Assembly: GCA_947652605.1 (NCBI GenBank)
Contig: OX393577.1
Coordinates: 30,445,466-30,509,465 of the forward strand
Source of the DNA: Elmis aenea
Taxonomy: Eukaryota > Arthropoda > Insecta > Coleoptera > Elmidae
Length of the DNA stretch: 64,000 nt
Reading direction: 5' to 3'
Part shown: in pieces, positions 48,904 to 61,077 of the stretch
How the letters are laid out: every line of letters starts with the position of its first letter
Numbering within the stretch: position 1 is the first letter of the stretch
Translations under genes and position numbers: made by a program
The notes under the pieces: model-generated
What the model saw: only the letters and a program-made list of their open reading frames with translations
The model's database searches: none
Told to the model about the DNA's origin: nothing

Positions 48904-49400
48904 CAGGGTGTCTCAGATTACATTTCCAGCATGGGGATCTCGCTTATTATAAGAGATACGGGTACGCTTAAATTGGATGAATTATTCCTAAGTATAAGAG
49001 GAGCCACAAACAATTTTTAAAAGTACAAAATTCCTCGTACTTCATATCATTAGTTATAGCAAAAAATATGAAAACGTTGAATTTCTTTTTTCTCTCATAA
49101 CTTTTTCGTCTTAATCTATAGATAAATTTTATTAGTACTTTCTTGAGGTACTTTTTAATGGAGAATGTAACTCTTATTTTAGATTTTTTTATCACTTATC
49201 ATTTTTGAGATATTACCCCTAACTTCATTGTTTCTTATGGGCCGCGAATTTGGCTATGCAATAGTAAATGTGCATTTTTTTTTTCTTTCTTTAATGAGAT
49301 ATTACTTGATATTTCTAATTTTATAAATAAGAAAATAAGTCACAAAATAAACAAAAATCGTATTTTACCAATCACTTATCAAGCTATCTATGAAAATAAA
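48904..49400 (+). mobile_element. Single arm of the 18392-type CAGGGTG element
   Basis: Starts TA-CAGGGTGTCTCAGATTAC, includes GGGATCTCGCTTATTATAAG, and ends ACCAATCACTTATCAAGC near 49386. It matches the complete right arm of the 18392 element (inverted), including the 220 bp lost from the left arm there. The opposite arm is absent, so this is a truncated copy. Another lone terminus, TA-CAGCGTGTCCCAGAG, lies at 48676. Confidence 0.78.
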
Positions 49401-51012
49401 ATGATGAAGATTAACTTCCAAATCCAAAATAAAATCGTATACTTGACATTTTTTTTGAAAATGCGATTAGCAGAAACATGCAAATGTTAAAAAAACATCT
49501 ATTATGTGAGTTTGACTAAAAGCCGTATTGGAAAAACATTTTGAATAAAGCCTTTTTCCTAAAAATGTTTATGCCATTGTATATGTATGCAACTTTTTAA
49601 CCAGTAGTAATGATCTTCCTGTATAGCGATATTAACAAATGATTAACCCTTGTATGTGAAACCGCGATAGCATTATTTTTATGTTTAATGATATGTAATC
49701 GTTATTAGATTTAAAAACCATTAGCCGATTAAAAATACAATATTTAAATATTTTTTTAAAATATTTTAAACGTATGCAAGAACAACATACTTTAAATCAG
49801 TCGGTTATTTTTTCTTTGTAGTAATTATATATTAAAAAATTTTGTTTGATCCTCCCGCCGTTTCCTGTTTAATTTTACTCTTTACTGCAATATTCACTTT
49901 TCTAAATCGTTAAATAAACATTGTTAATGGTTTATTCAAAGCATAAATTAAAGGTTTAGTTGCTAAGGGCAATGTAGCTTAGCAGAGACGGAGTAGTTAT
50001 TTTGATTTTGTCAACGTCTTGACCTCAAGACCTATGTATTTTCTTTTAGGTCGATTTTTTCTATACGAATTTTACATTCAGTACGTAAATATTCCGCACT
50101 TAATTGGCCGGATTTTGTGACATTCTTTAGTTGAATTTAAATGTAAGTGCTTTAATGAATTTACCAATAAACCATTTACTTAAACTAATACATTATAATA
50201 TTGCCTGTATTTATTGCTGTTTTATGTGAAATTACTTTTTCAGTTTTTGTGGGACTAAAGATAAACTGATAATGTAAATTGTAATTTCCATGGGAATAAT
50301 AATCCTTGGGTACACATCTACAAGTAATTGACTATGAAAGAAAAACCATGTCGAATGCATTTATTAACGTAGTTATATTTGTCGAATAATACTTAATTTG
50401 ATCGGCTTATCTCGACAATGGATTTCATAATACCTCCCACAAACAAACATATGAATATAGAAGCTGGCTAGTTGTGGACTGTCTGGCCATGATATTATGA
50501 TAATGGTCTAGGCTCTAATTCATATGACATTTATGAGTTTGTTCTCTTACGTAAATATGGAGCTTTATTGTTTTTGAATTTAGTAGCGTAAAGAAGCACA
50601 GTTAAGTATCTTTTTGTGATCCAACACTACAGCTTAAACATGTTACTGTATTTACAGTTTAGATGTCTGTATATTAGTTCTTGTTTGTCACCTTATTATA
50701 TGTGCATATAAAATAGTCCATAAAAGAGCGTCATTGCTATTCTTTCTGTTTGTTTTAGAAAGTGTTATTTCGTATATGGATGTACTTTCAATATTTTTTC
50801 TGGTAGTTATTTGCTTTTGGCGTTTGTGTGTCTCAAATAAGGTTATTTGTTCTTCGCAGTTGTTTTTTCAATTGCAATACTTTTGTATACATATTTTATA
50901 CTTAAGTGAAAAACTACACAAAACTTTGACAAAAACATTCTACAAAGGTGAAATAAAGAAATGTTAATTGATTTTTTATTGCGGTACAATAAAGGCTTTT
51001 AATTTTTTGCAG
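49401..51012. other. 3' end of intron 1
   Basis: AT-rich DNA running to the exon-2 acceptor; a pyrimidine-rich tract (TTTTAATTTTTTGCAG) precedes the exon. No element identified. Confidence 0.5.
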
Positions 51013-51122
51013 TTGGATGATGCCGCTCTACAGTTGTACAAAGACGGTGACTACGGCTCCTATTTGGATTTGGAGGCCTCCATAAGCGAACAACAAGAAG
51101 AATTTGAAGGTTTTCAATCCAA
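51013..51122 (+). CDS. Fhos: Fhos, coding exon 2
   Basis: A 110-bp exon encoding 36 complete codons (residues 56-91) plus two bases, so it ends in phase 2. The acceptor is TTTTTTGCAG and the donor is AA|GTAAGT, both strong. The peptide begins LDDAALQLYKDGDYGSYLDL and continues EASISEQQEEFEGFQS, matching the FHOD family pattern LDD..LQL...YLDLE.....Q..E.EGFQ directly after the exon-1 residues. It completes much of the ubiquitin-like N-terminal domain that precedes the FH3 armadillo repeats. About 46% GC, clearly above the flanking intron. Phase 0 at its start agrees with exon 1. A short exon this far from its partner would be easily missed by gene predictors. High confidence because family match, phase and both splice sites agree. 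Confidence 0.93.
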
Positions 51123-51718
51123 GTAAGTGCGAAATATTTTTTTAAAATAAAACAATCGTGTTAATAATTGTTAAATATTACATGTTGGGACACGTGTGTT
51201 TTTATCGTAAAATAAAATAAACTAAAATAAAGTCATAATTTACAAGTTACTCTGATAAAAGTTAAAGTTTATTAGAAACTGCTTTTATGTTGGTGTCAAC
51301 AAAATAATATTTATTATTAGTTTATAGAAATCGAGATAGTCTTTGTGTGTATTCAAAGAAAAGTTGGAACAGTTTATAATTATAATTTCTTCTGCAAAAA
51401 AACGTCTTTAATGATATAAACATTTTGGCTAAACTTTGCCTAATGACTTACTTGACATTTCATTTTGTAAAATACAATTCATAGTAACATTAATAATTTA
51501 TTTACTATGCCAACTTATTGAAATATTACAAAAGTTGTACATATTTTACATTGTAGTTGGTAAATAGTTTTGTTACATTCAACTTTATAGCAAGATTTAA
51601 GAACTTACTTTCATGTTTCGTTTTGTAGAATACATTTGTTGTAAGTTTACATTTGCAATAGAAACTTTGAACATAATTTGTAGACTGGTATTGAATTAAA
51701 CGAAATTGTAATATCAAC

Positions 51719-52146
51719 CAGAGGTTTGGAGCGGAGCTCGAAGCTGGAGCACGGAGCAGTGGAGCAATGGGTTTTTGCCCGGAGCAGGAGCGGAGCCCGG
51801 AGCAAATAATTTTGATTGCTCCACTGCTCCAGTTTATTATGTAAAGTTTTAACAAAAACTACTTTTTTTTTCCTTTTTCTTAACGTTTGAAGATCAATAA
51901 TCTGTTTTTTCAAACATTTATTTATTTTCACTCGTTTGTTAGGGCCAAATATTGTTATTTTTGACCAACTTCTACATATCCGATAAAATGAAAACTTTAT
52001 TTTTAAAAACAATTTTTTTAATCAAAAAACTTTTTTTTAACATGTTAACAATATTTGGAGCACGGAGCGGAACTGGAGCGGAGCTGGAACAGGCATTTAG
52101 ATGCCGGAGCGGAGCAATTAAAAAATTGGACTGCTCCAAACCCCTG
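51719..52146. mobile_element. hAT-type GGAGC element (428 bp)
   Basis: Third independent copy, inverted relative to 28594. Starts CAGAGGTTTGGAGCGGAGC and ends ACTGCTCCAAACCCCTG. Target duplications ATATCAAC (51711-51718) and ATACCAAC (52147-52154) differ at one base. Sits in Fhos intron 2, about 600 bp after exon 2. No coding content. Confidence 0.9.
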
Positions 52147-52154
52147 ATACCAAC

Positions 52155-55100
52155 ATAAATTTATATTTGTTGTTCCATAATTAATTAAAATTAAATGTTT
52201 ATAAAAATGAATCTTAACTTTTATAATTTTTTTTACGCTAAATTACTTTATAAACTGTGACCTGACCGTATGCCAAGATTCACCAAAAGCAATTTTAAGA
52301 CGTATAGCATTTAAATGGTCCAGGAGATATTCGTTCTTTTTTCTCAAACTTTGTTTTCGTATTTTAGCATAAGCAACCAAAATTAAAACTTTTGTGTATT
52401 AGTTGTTCAAATATTGTTTATTTTTGAACCATTATAACTTATATACATTTTCCGTACAATTTTCTTACATAGTACCTAAATAAAATATATGTGAAAAATC
52501 ATTGTAAAGTATTTGTATTTATTTCTAAAATTAAGAATGTGGGTTCTGACCTGATCAACAAATGCAACAGTTTTGCCTGTTGTTTTATAGCGATGTAATA
52601 CATGTTTCTTTTTAGATTTCCGCGGTTAAAAAAAACTATCAATTGCCGAAAAATGTCAGTTACATTGTATAAACTTTTTGCTTCGCCTAGTTAAATTTTC
52701 CAAAAAACTATTGACAGTGACGAGATTAAGCTTGCCGAAACGTTGAGCCAAAAAATTATTAAACAGAAAAGTTCTATAAACAAAAATATCCACAACATTT
52801 TGTAATTGCTGATTGTACTGCATTAACAAGTACAGTTTTTGCTAACAGGCTTTTAATTAAGTCAACTAGTATTTGTTTTTGTAATTTAAATGCTGTCTAT
52901 TGGTTTTAACCTAAATATGGATTTTTTCATTGCATTTGCTGATATGCGCTTTGCTTTATTAAGAGCCTATGGTAAATAAATCTAAAAATAATGCTTATGG
53001 TACAATCTTATTGCCAACGTCAAAAATGTGCTTTATTGACTGAGTTATGTCAATAGTTAATAATGATATTTGACTTAATAAAAGCAATTACAAAATATTT
53101 CGTATCTTTGTGAAGATTTGTTGTAGCCCACACATTACAAGATTATTCTGTTTAATTCTTATTTCTCAATCTACATCTAAATTTACAAAACACCTTTCAC
53201 AGAGACTGTATACTTAAGCTTAATTTTTTTTCTGTTATTACAATAAACTTGCTTTAAGCAAGTATTAATAAGTAGCTGCTTTGAACTGGTTAACCCAAAA
53301 ATGAATTATGTATTTTCAGTGCAAATTTGAATGTAGCAGTTAAAAAGTAACTCCGTTATTCATTATAATTTTAACTCGTAATCGAAAGAATGTAAAATCG
53401 TGCAGTTTTAAGGCAGTAAATTATTAGTCTTTATAAAGTAGGTTAAAGACCTTAAAAAGTCAAAACACTTGTCTTTGGCTCTAAATATAGCTAAGTCGCG
53501 ATGGAATCAATGATAAAAACATCAAAATGGGTGTTGTCTAGATGTCACATATTACAAAACTGACGATCATTATTTAAAATCAGTTTTATTTATACATCAG
53601 GTATTGTTCACTACAAATAATCGGCACAGCTAACATATGAAAGACATTAAAATGTTGGGCTAGTAATATATGGACTAAGCGCGATCGTCAATCATAACAT
53701 GGCCCACTCAGATTTTAACGATCCTCTAGTTAGTGCATATTTTAGAACATAAATAACTTCTAATTACCAGCAAAGTTTTAATGAATTACGAGAATGTAAA
53801 GAAGTAATTAAAAAGCATTTAATACTTAAATAAATTAACCGGTATGGTTCATTCATTATTAAATAATTCGCCGTTGCCTTGAGACATCGTTTAATAATTT
53901 GTTTTAAGGGGTAAAAAGATGTCAATATACAATATTTATCTTTAATCGTTTGTAACTCGCAAAATGTAGGTTTTGCTAAATGTTGATTCGCTTAATATGA
54001 AGAATAGGTCAGATCTAAAAGTAGAACTATTCCCAGCCACGTGCTGGTGAACAACAAATATCAGACATTTACATAATATCGTATATCACGACATAAATTA
54101 TTAATTTGTTCATTTATATCAAATACTACACAATAATCTGCGCAATTGTTTTGATATTGTTTTTAACAAAACTGCTTATCTTGGTCTTTAAACATACCTA
54201 CTTGGATTTTTTTTTAAATTTTATTCTGAGTTAAATTTTTATGCCAATATTAATTTAATATCTAGTTGCTATAGATCAAAATAGACGAGTTGTTGAGTTG
54301 CTGTAGTCAATTTGTAGAGAACCACCGCTACAATTCCTAAAACTTTACGACATCTTTATTTCAAGACGTAACGACCAAAGTAGACAGTTCAGTATGTAAT
54401 ATGAAATCTTTGCGAGCTTTTCAAACTTTATTCAAATTTACAATTAAATTGTAGCTTCGTTAAAATTTACTTAAACTAAGTGTATCATAAACTGTTTAAA
54501 ATAATTAATAAAATGCGGCTATCTAAAATTACAGTAAATGACTGTAGATATCACTATTTTATATTTTTTGTCAATATTATGTATTTAGCAAAACCTTAAT
54601 GCGGTGTCTCATTTTAACTTATCTTGCTTAGTTTGGAAAAAGGCGTAAATGAGTTAAATTGTTATGTAAATTTTGATGCTTTCAATACTCAAAAAAAAAA
54701 TTTTAATGACTAATATAATTCCTAATTAAAATTATAAGTAAATAAAAAGTATACTATAAGTAATATATAGTTTGTAAGATTCATTACTAAACCAGAAACA
54801 AGTAAGTTAATAAAGGTTATAATAAGCAATTTTTTTAATATTTGGAAGGTATTTAGTTCAACAGATTTTTAAATTTTTTCGTTAAACTGATGAATTTAAT
54901 GAAAAACAACCTTGAAAAAAGATTGAACACACTTTGAATTTTAAAAAAATCCAAAGGTGTACGATGTACGTAATAAGATCTGGTTACCCTTTAAATATTC
55001 TGAAATTTATCGTCACATTTCTTAAAATAATGAGATAATAAGGTTAAGTTTAGTTTGGTTCACCCAGAATCAAATTAGTTCTAATTTTAAAAATAAATAA

Positions 55101-56355
55101 AGTTTTGTGTACAACACAACTTAAGCTAAACATTCCATTTTATACAAATAATACAGAATGTACAAAAGTAAAATTCTTAAAACAATAGTAGGAGTTTTAA
55201 AATTACATATTTGTGTAATTCATAGTATGTTGAGGTTTGGTGTACTTTTGGATAAAATCCAATTTACATTATCGCCCACTATTAACATTATTTCGGTCTT
55301 GTTGCCACCTGACTTCATTCGTTAATTACTATTCATTAACTTTAATCCGGAAGAACAAACTTCTTCGTCTGTTTTTAACTTATTAATCTCAAATTTCTAC
55401 CAATTCTTTCAACCTAATTGGCAATGATTTATCAATTTGCGATTTTCGACAGTCGAGCGTTAGTTTTATTTTTATTACGATTGACTCGCTAGGTGTGCCT
55501 CATAGTAAACTTATATTTATTTAGGTTAAACCTGTTAGTATGTTCCTAAAATTTCGAGTGTCCAGGGTGTTTAGTGAGACGGGTCTGACGTAAAGTTTGT
55601 GGCTCTTAGTGGTTGTAATATTAATAATTTCAAGTTTAAAAAATATTTTTCAAGGAGTCAGTATGGGTTACTTGGTTGATAGGAATTTTTCGTATCACAG
55701 GTAAGAATTAACATTACGATTAAACGCGAATTCGTAGCGTAGCGTACGATCTCAAGACTCTCAAGTATCTAGAATTGAATAAACAAATGCAAACAAACCA
55801 AGTATCTTCACAAGGTACTTCAGTGAATCTACCGTACATATATGCAAATGTATCTAGTCATTTATCTCTGTCAAGATTCATGCAAATTCAACGCTTGTGC
55901 TGACAAAAAAAAAACGTTAACCGTTTGTTGTTATCTTGGTGTTGCCTTAGAATCGATTTTACATAAATGGTGCTATTTAAGAGTACATTAATAATTTTGA
56001 TGGATGCCTTTCTTTAAAGTAGTGTTAAATATATTCTTCTGTTCATCGTCTAAATTGGAACGAAACGAATTCCACTTTATTTGGACTGCTAACCTCTAAG
56101 TATTTTAATTAGCTAGCTTAAGTGAAGCGTTCAGCAAAACTAAATGAAAGAGAATAGCAACTAATTCATTGTCGATATGTTGCGCTTGTTATAAATTTGG
56201 AACAGTTTGTGATGGGCTTGTTAACACACGTATTATGTTGCTGCATTAGCAAATAATCATTAATTTATACAAAAAGTTTTTTATTTTTTTGTGGTCGAAT
56301 AATACACTTGAATAGCATTGAAATAAATGAATATTTTTTTTTATGCAAAAATATA
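52155..56355. other. Intron 2 sequence, nothing identified
   Basis: 4.2 kb of AT-rich intronic DNA. A fragment with TTGCCGAAACGTTGAGCC lies at 52731 and a lone CCAGGGTGTTTAGTGAG at 55562 without a partner end. Confidence 0.45.
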
Positions 56356-56359
56356 CATT

Positions 56360-56948
56360 CACGGTGTTGCATGACCAACGGCCAAACTTAAGGAGCATGT
56401 TCCTTGAGTCAATTTAATCAAAAAATGGTATATAAACCATAGTCCAAAACTCGATAGTTATCGAGTTAAAGACCTTTAAAGTTTATAAAAAAAAAGTCAT
56501 TTTCAACATAAAAAAGTATGTTATACTTACCGCTTTTATCTTCTAAAATATAAATCAATGTTTTTTTATAAAAGATGCATCGCTATCTTTTTTGCGCTTT
56601 ATGTTATACTCGATTTTGTTTTGCTATGCGGCAACCGACCTAGTTATGTTAAATAGAACAGCCTGTATATTATTACATTTTTGGATTCTTCTTTAATTGT
56701 ACTTTATAAAATTTAGCTAATAGGTTATGTAGGCCCAAAATCAACCGTTTTCAAGTAATTAATTTTTTCTCGAAAATTATGAATTCGAAAATAGAAAATA
56801 GGCTTTTTTTTTAATAAACTTTAAAAGTCTATCAACCGAAAATCGATAACCATCGAGTTTTGGACTATGGTTTATGTTTATATAAATTGCTTAAATTGAC
56901 TCAAGGAACATGCTCCTTAAGTTTGGCCGTTTGGTCATGCAACACCCG
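56360..56948. mobile_element. Inverted-repeat element (589 bp)
   Basis: Ends CACGGTGTTGCATGACC and GGTCATGCAACACCCG-TA. Arms of about 130 bp share CTTAAGGAGCATGTTCCTTG and AACCATAGTCCAAAACTCGA. Near the centre is AACAGCCTGTATATTATTAC, the inner-boundary motif also found in the composite elements at 26488 and 61078. Confidence 0.85.
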
Positions 56949-57097
56949 TATATCGTTATTAAAGTGGAATAAATTTATTTTTAATCATACTTTAAAACAT
57001 TAAAAGTTTAAAAAACTGACACAAATCTAAATTTGGTCTTTTTTAGTAGTAACTAATAAAATTTGGTTTTGTAATACACGTTATTATTAAAAATATA

Positions 57098-57532
57098 CCG
57101 GGTGAGGCGCTTAAAACAGGCCACCTGAACATCTCAACTGCTATTAATGATAGAAAAAAATGCGTGAGACAAAATTTGCTTGGTATCGAGGGACACTTGA
57201 TCTAATATTAACCGTCTCTTGATAAATGGACGTGTAAAGAAAACGCAAAAGTGTCTCATCGCCTGCAAGAAGCAAACTATTTACCATCGCAGTCGACCGT
57301 AAACCATACGTCGTTGCATGCGACTTAACACGCTCTACTACATGGTACGTTAAAAAAACATATCATTTCATTTAAAAAAATCAAGTTGACCTTCACGTGA
57401 CCTCTACACGTCGACCTATCAAGAAACCCTATTAAGTGTCTCTCGATACCAAGCGAATTTTGTCAAGCATTTTTTTCTATCATTAGTACTAGCTGAGATA
57501 TTTAGGTGGCCTGTTTTAAGCGCCGCACCTGG
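57098..57532. mobile_element. TA-flanked CCGGGTG inverted-repeat element (435 bp)
   Basis: Ends TA-CCGGGTGAGGCGCTTAAAA and TTTTAAGCGCCGCACCTGG-TA. Arms of about 110 bp share ACAGGCCACCT and GCTTGGTATCGAG. The centre is GC-richer (GTCGACCG, CGTCGTTGCATGCGAC) and could be a host fragment or transposase debris; nothing recognised. Confidence 0.87.
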
Positions 57533-57534
57533 TA

Positions 57535-58648
57535 TACAATTTTTGTACACAAAAATTAAATTTATGTTTGTTCAAATGTTAAATTGTACTACCTATGAAA
57601 AAAAAGGTTTCTTTTTAAGTAGATAAAATTTAAACCGCCTTAATATCAAATTATTCTCAAAAATTTCACTTGAACAACACATTTGTGTACCGTTTACAGA
57701 AATATTAAAGTATTTCAATATAATTTTTCGTTATTTCAGGAACTTCGTACTTGTATACAACAAAAATATTTTACACATGCCAAAAATATTTGACGGTGTA
57801 TTTTAAATAACGGTAATCGACATATTTAAGCTTCTTTAATGTATCTGCAAACAAAAGTGAAGTCTTTATTATCACTTAAATAAAATTATTATAAAATGCT
57901 CATAATTTTTTTTTTTTTATTCGCTGTCCAGAGATGCACAATACAAATTCGTTTTATAGCTTCAGTATTTATAGTAAACAAAGTTTTAAGTTTTAAATAA
58001 TTGTACTGCTATGCACACACTATTTTTGCTAAACTGCACATCCATCAGTTGTTAAATGTTTACATCAAATTTTCTAAATGTAGGCCATAACATTTTGAAA
58101 TCAGTCTAAGTGATACTAGGAAATGCCTTGAGAATCGCCTCAAAATAGAAAACGGACTTACAATCTGGCAGTATAAAATACAATTTGGCAAAAACACAAT
58201 ATCTTATTACAAAAATAACCCTAAATAAACAGAGAACGAAAACGTTTTTTCTGTGATTTACCGTGACTTCCAAGAAGCCCTTTTTTATCATGAGCATGAC
58301 GTTACAGCATACAGCGTACTTTGAATTACCAACGAGAATTCACGTTAGAGTAAAACTTGGAAGTCTGCTTTAAAGTGGTTTTATTCCCATATTATACGAT
58401 TCTCTAGGGCAAGAAATTCGCAACGGTAATGTTGTCATGTTACATCTTATTATCAACATCAGTTTGTTTCAAGGATCAAGGACAATTTACGAAGGAACAT
58501 AATCAACACAATTAGATTATGAGTGTACACAACATAACCTTTATTTTTATATCAAATGTTTCCATTAACATTATTAGGGTACCCATAATTTAGGACCCTA
58601 CGATTTAGCGCGCAACAGGGCCCGCGTTTTAATAGCTGCGCTTAAGTA
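57535..58648. other. Intron 2 sequence, nothing identified
   Basis: AT-rich DNA; GC-richer patch at 58605-58640 (GCGCGCAACAGGGCCCGCG) just before the next element has no recognised content. Confidence 0.45.
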
Positions 58649-58650
58649 TA

Positions 58651-59368
58651 CAGGGTGTTTCGGGAGGAAAGGGAAATATTTTGAAAATGTGTTCAGGAGA
58701 GCACTATAAGAAAAATAAAACAATATATTTAAGTCCCGTTCTCAATTATTACGGACATAATAAGTTTTGTTACATTAATCTTGCCACTGAATAATTTTAA
58801 AGTGAAATACTGCACAAAATGTATTACAAACATCAAACAAATAACATTCAGCTACGGAGTATAAATTTTTTTAAATGCCCGTTTTCCTAATCGCGGCTTG
58901 GCATAGGCGGAACGCAAAATTGTCCACCGAGATCACCGGATCTAAACCCCCTTGATTATTCTCTTGGGTAGATGGTAGATGAAATCATTGACTTATGCAA
59001 CAAGGGCGGAAACGAGAATGGCACTACTCGATCTCATTATTAATGCTGCAGCTATTATAAAAAACAATCACCACCATTCAATTCAACATGTTACCTGAGC
59101 AGCTAACAAACGAGTCACAAGATGCATCGAAGTTGGCGGGGTATTTTCAAAATTTTCTTTAGCTGAATGTTATTTGTTTGATGTTTGTAATACATTTTGT
59201 GCAGTATTTCACTTTAAAATTATTTAATAGCAAGATTAATGTAATAAAAATGTATACCTAATTATCTTTATAATGGTTGAGAATCGGACCTAAACATATT
59301 TTTATATTTCTTATAGTGATCTCTGAACACATATTCAAAATATTTCCCTTTCCTCCCGAAAAACTCTG
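58651..59368 (+). mobile_element. TA-flanked CAGGGTG element with mariner-like relic (718 bp)
   Basis: Ends TA-CAGGGTGTTTCGGGAGGAAA and TTTCCTCCCGAAAAACTCTG-TA. Arms of about 100 bp share GGGAAATATTTTGAA and GAGAACGGGA-like sequence; an inner inverted pair (ATTATTTAAT/TTGCCACTGAATAATTTTAA side) extends the fold. The centre retains a plus-strand transposase end. Confidence 0.87.
58915..59150 (+). pseudogene. Mariner-like transposase C-terminal fragment, pseudogene
   Basis: Plus strand reads CPPRSPDLNPLDYSLG then a stop at about 58967, matching WPPRSPDL.PLDYFLWG with the third catalytic Asp retained. About 140 bp further, RVTRCIEVGGVFSKF matches the usual C-terminal CIEVNGGHFEH. Frames differ between pieces. 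It links the CAGGGTG/TA inverted-repeat family to the IS630/Tc1/mariner superfamily. Confidence 0.8.
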
Positions 59369-59370
59369 TA

Positions 59371-61075
59371 TATTATTCAATAATGTCCATAATAGATGAT
59401 GCATATTTACAGATAAAATGTAATCAAAAAAATATATATACCTAATGTTATTAAAAAATAAAATTGATCCAAACCATGGTATGAACCGGTTAAATAGGTT
59501 CTTATGAGTCGGTTGTTCGATTTTAAGGTTTAGCAATTTTTTTTAACTATTTAAAAGGTTCAGTTCCGATTCACGGTCAATAAAAAATATATATATATTT
59601 TAAAATCTAGTATGGTTCGGTTCAGGTGCCTGCACTAACACTAAATGAAAGTTAGTGTGCTATATTTTCGTTTTTAATTATTTAAATCTATTAGTCAAAC
59701 AATTTTGATATAAAGTTATACCTACTGTTAGTCGAAGTTATTTATCATTGTGACTTTCATTAAAGCGTGTATGAATAGTAATAAAAGCGGCTTAACAGAC
59801 TTAAAAAATGTGAGAAAGTATTGTGTTTTGTTAGATATGACAACATTATTCTCAAAGAAAGAAATTAAAAGTCTCTGCTTGAACATGTCGACTATCACAA
59901 AATGTACAAGCTTCAGGTTTTCACTTGTAATTACCACTCGTCCACTATTAATTATATTCTGCAGCTAATTACCTGTTTCTGCAGTGAAATTAATTTTCAA
60001 ATGTCCCGTTTCAAATAAATTTTGTTCAGATCTTAAGTATAGAGATAACAAAGACGTTTTATTGTTTTTGTTCGAGAAACAATTTCCCTCACATAAAAAC
60101 AGTAGCAGGTAGCAGCGTTATTATATATTTCCGTTACTTTTGATTGTTCCTATTTAAAACAAAGATGAATTCGTCAAGTTCTTGCCTGCAATAAGATGCT
60201 ATCATATTCAAAAGAATTAGTAACGTAAACGTGTGTTTTAGAAACAATAATGGCGTGATTTATTATTGGCTTACTGTTACCACACCCATTTAATTGCGAA
60301 AAGTTCTTGATCTACATTGTTGCAAAGAGACGTTGAAATCAGTACTTAACATGTATTTATTGTAAACGATTTTTTGTTTTATACGCATTAAAAATTGCCT
60401 GTGGTCGTAAAACACTCTAAGCGAATTTTTCAGTTGTTGGAAACTTTACTGCTAGTCTTAAATCAAATCATTACGTAACATTTATAAAAGAATCGATGAC
60501 AGTTTTTTATACAGCAACCATAATAATAACTATCATTATGGTTACAGTTTCTAATGTAAACGAATGCGAACAGCAGAATCACAAATAAACTATCAGCCAT
60601 GTGCAAAAAAGTTGTACTATCTTTGTTTGTATACCTTGTTTAATTTTGCAGTAATAGAGCTCCTTGTGCGTGATTTTAATCCAACTGGTTTACGTGCGGC
60701 GTCAGTTGCAATCGACTGATTAATATATTAGCAATACAGTAGTATCCCGCTTCTCGTCGTTTCACTTCCCGTCGCTTTTTAATTATAACTTCCCTGTTCA
60801 CTCAACGCTTGCTTCGCACACTCGTCGTTTTTCGTTGACCAACATTCTGCGCTTTTATCTTTTTCTGCTTTTCCGAACAATATAAAGAATAATTCAGTTC
60901 AACTGTCGCACTTTTATAACTTAGTTATTTTAGGATAAAACCCCCGTAAACCTTACATTTTTGTAAATCTCAGGAAATTCGCCAAAAAAGTTAAAATATT
61001 TTTTTTCGCGATAAAGCATATTGTACTGGCGTCAGTCAACTTTTTTTTAATTGCATAGCATTCTTTTATTATGTA
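59371..61075. other. Intron 2 sequence
   Basis: 59470-59640 has GAACCGGTT and GGTTCGGTTCAGG motifs, maybe a decayed hAT end. At 60737, TA-CAGTAGTATCCCGCTTCTC followed by CGTCGTTTCACTTCCCGTCG resembles a pogo/Tigger terminus, with no partner end seen. Otherwise featureless. Confidence 0.4.
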
Positions 61076-61077
61076 TA

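Larger units (their letters stand above)
6942..51012 (+). other. Fhos intron 1 (about 44.1 kb)
   Basis: The interval between the GTGAGT donor at 6942 and the TTGCAG acceptor ending at 51012. It splits the N-terminal domain of the formin between an Arg and a Leu codon. It carries most of the transposable elements in the window; no other exon of the formin reading frame was recognised in it. Alternative first exons of Fhos could lie here, since the Drosophila gene has several 5' isoforms, but none can be supported from sequence. Confidence 0.88.

Noticed and set aside
55562..55610. CCAGGGTGTTTAGTGAG as a transposon end
   Set aside because: No inverted partner and no TA in the right position.
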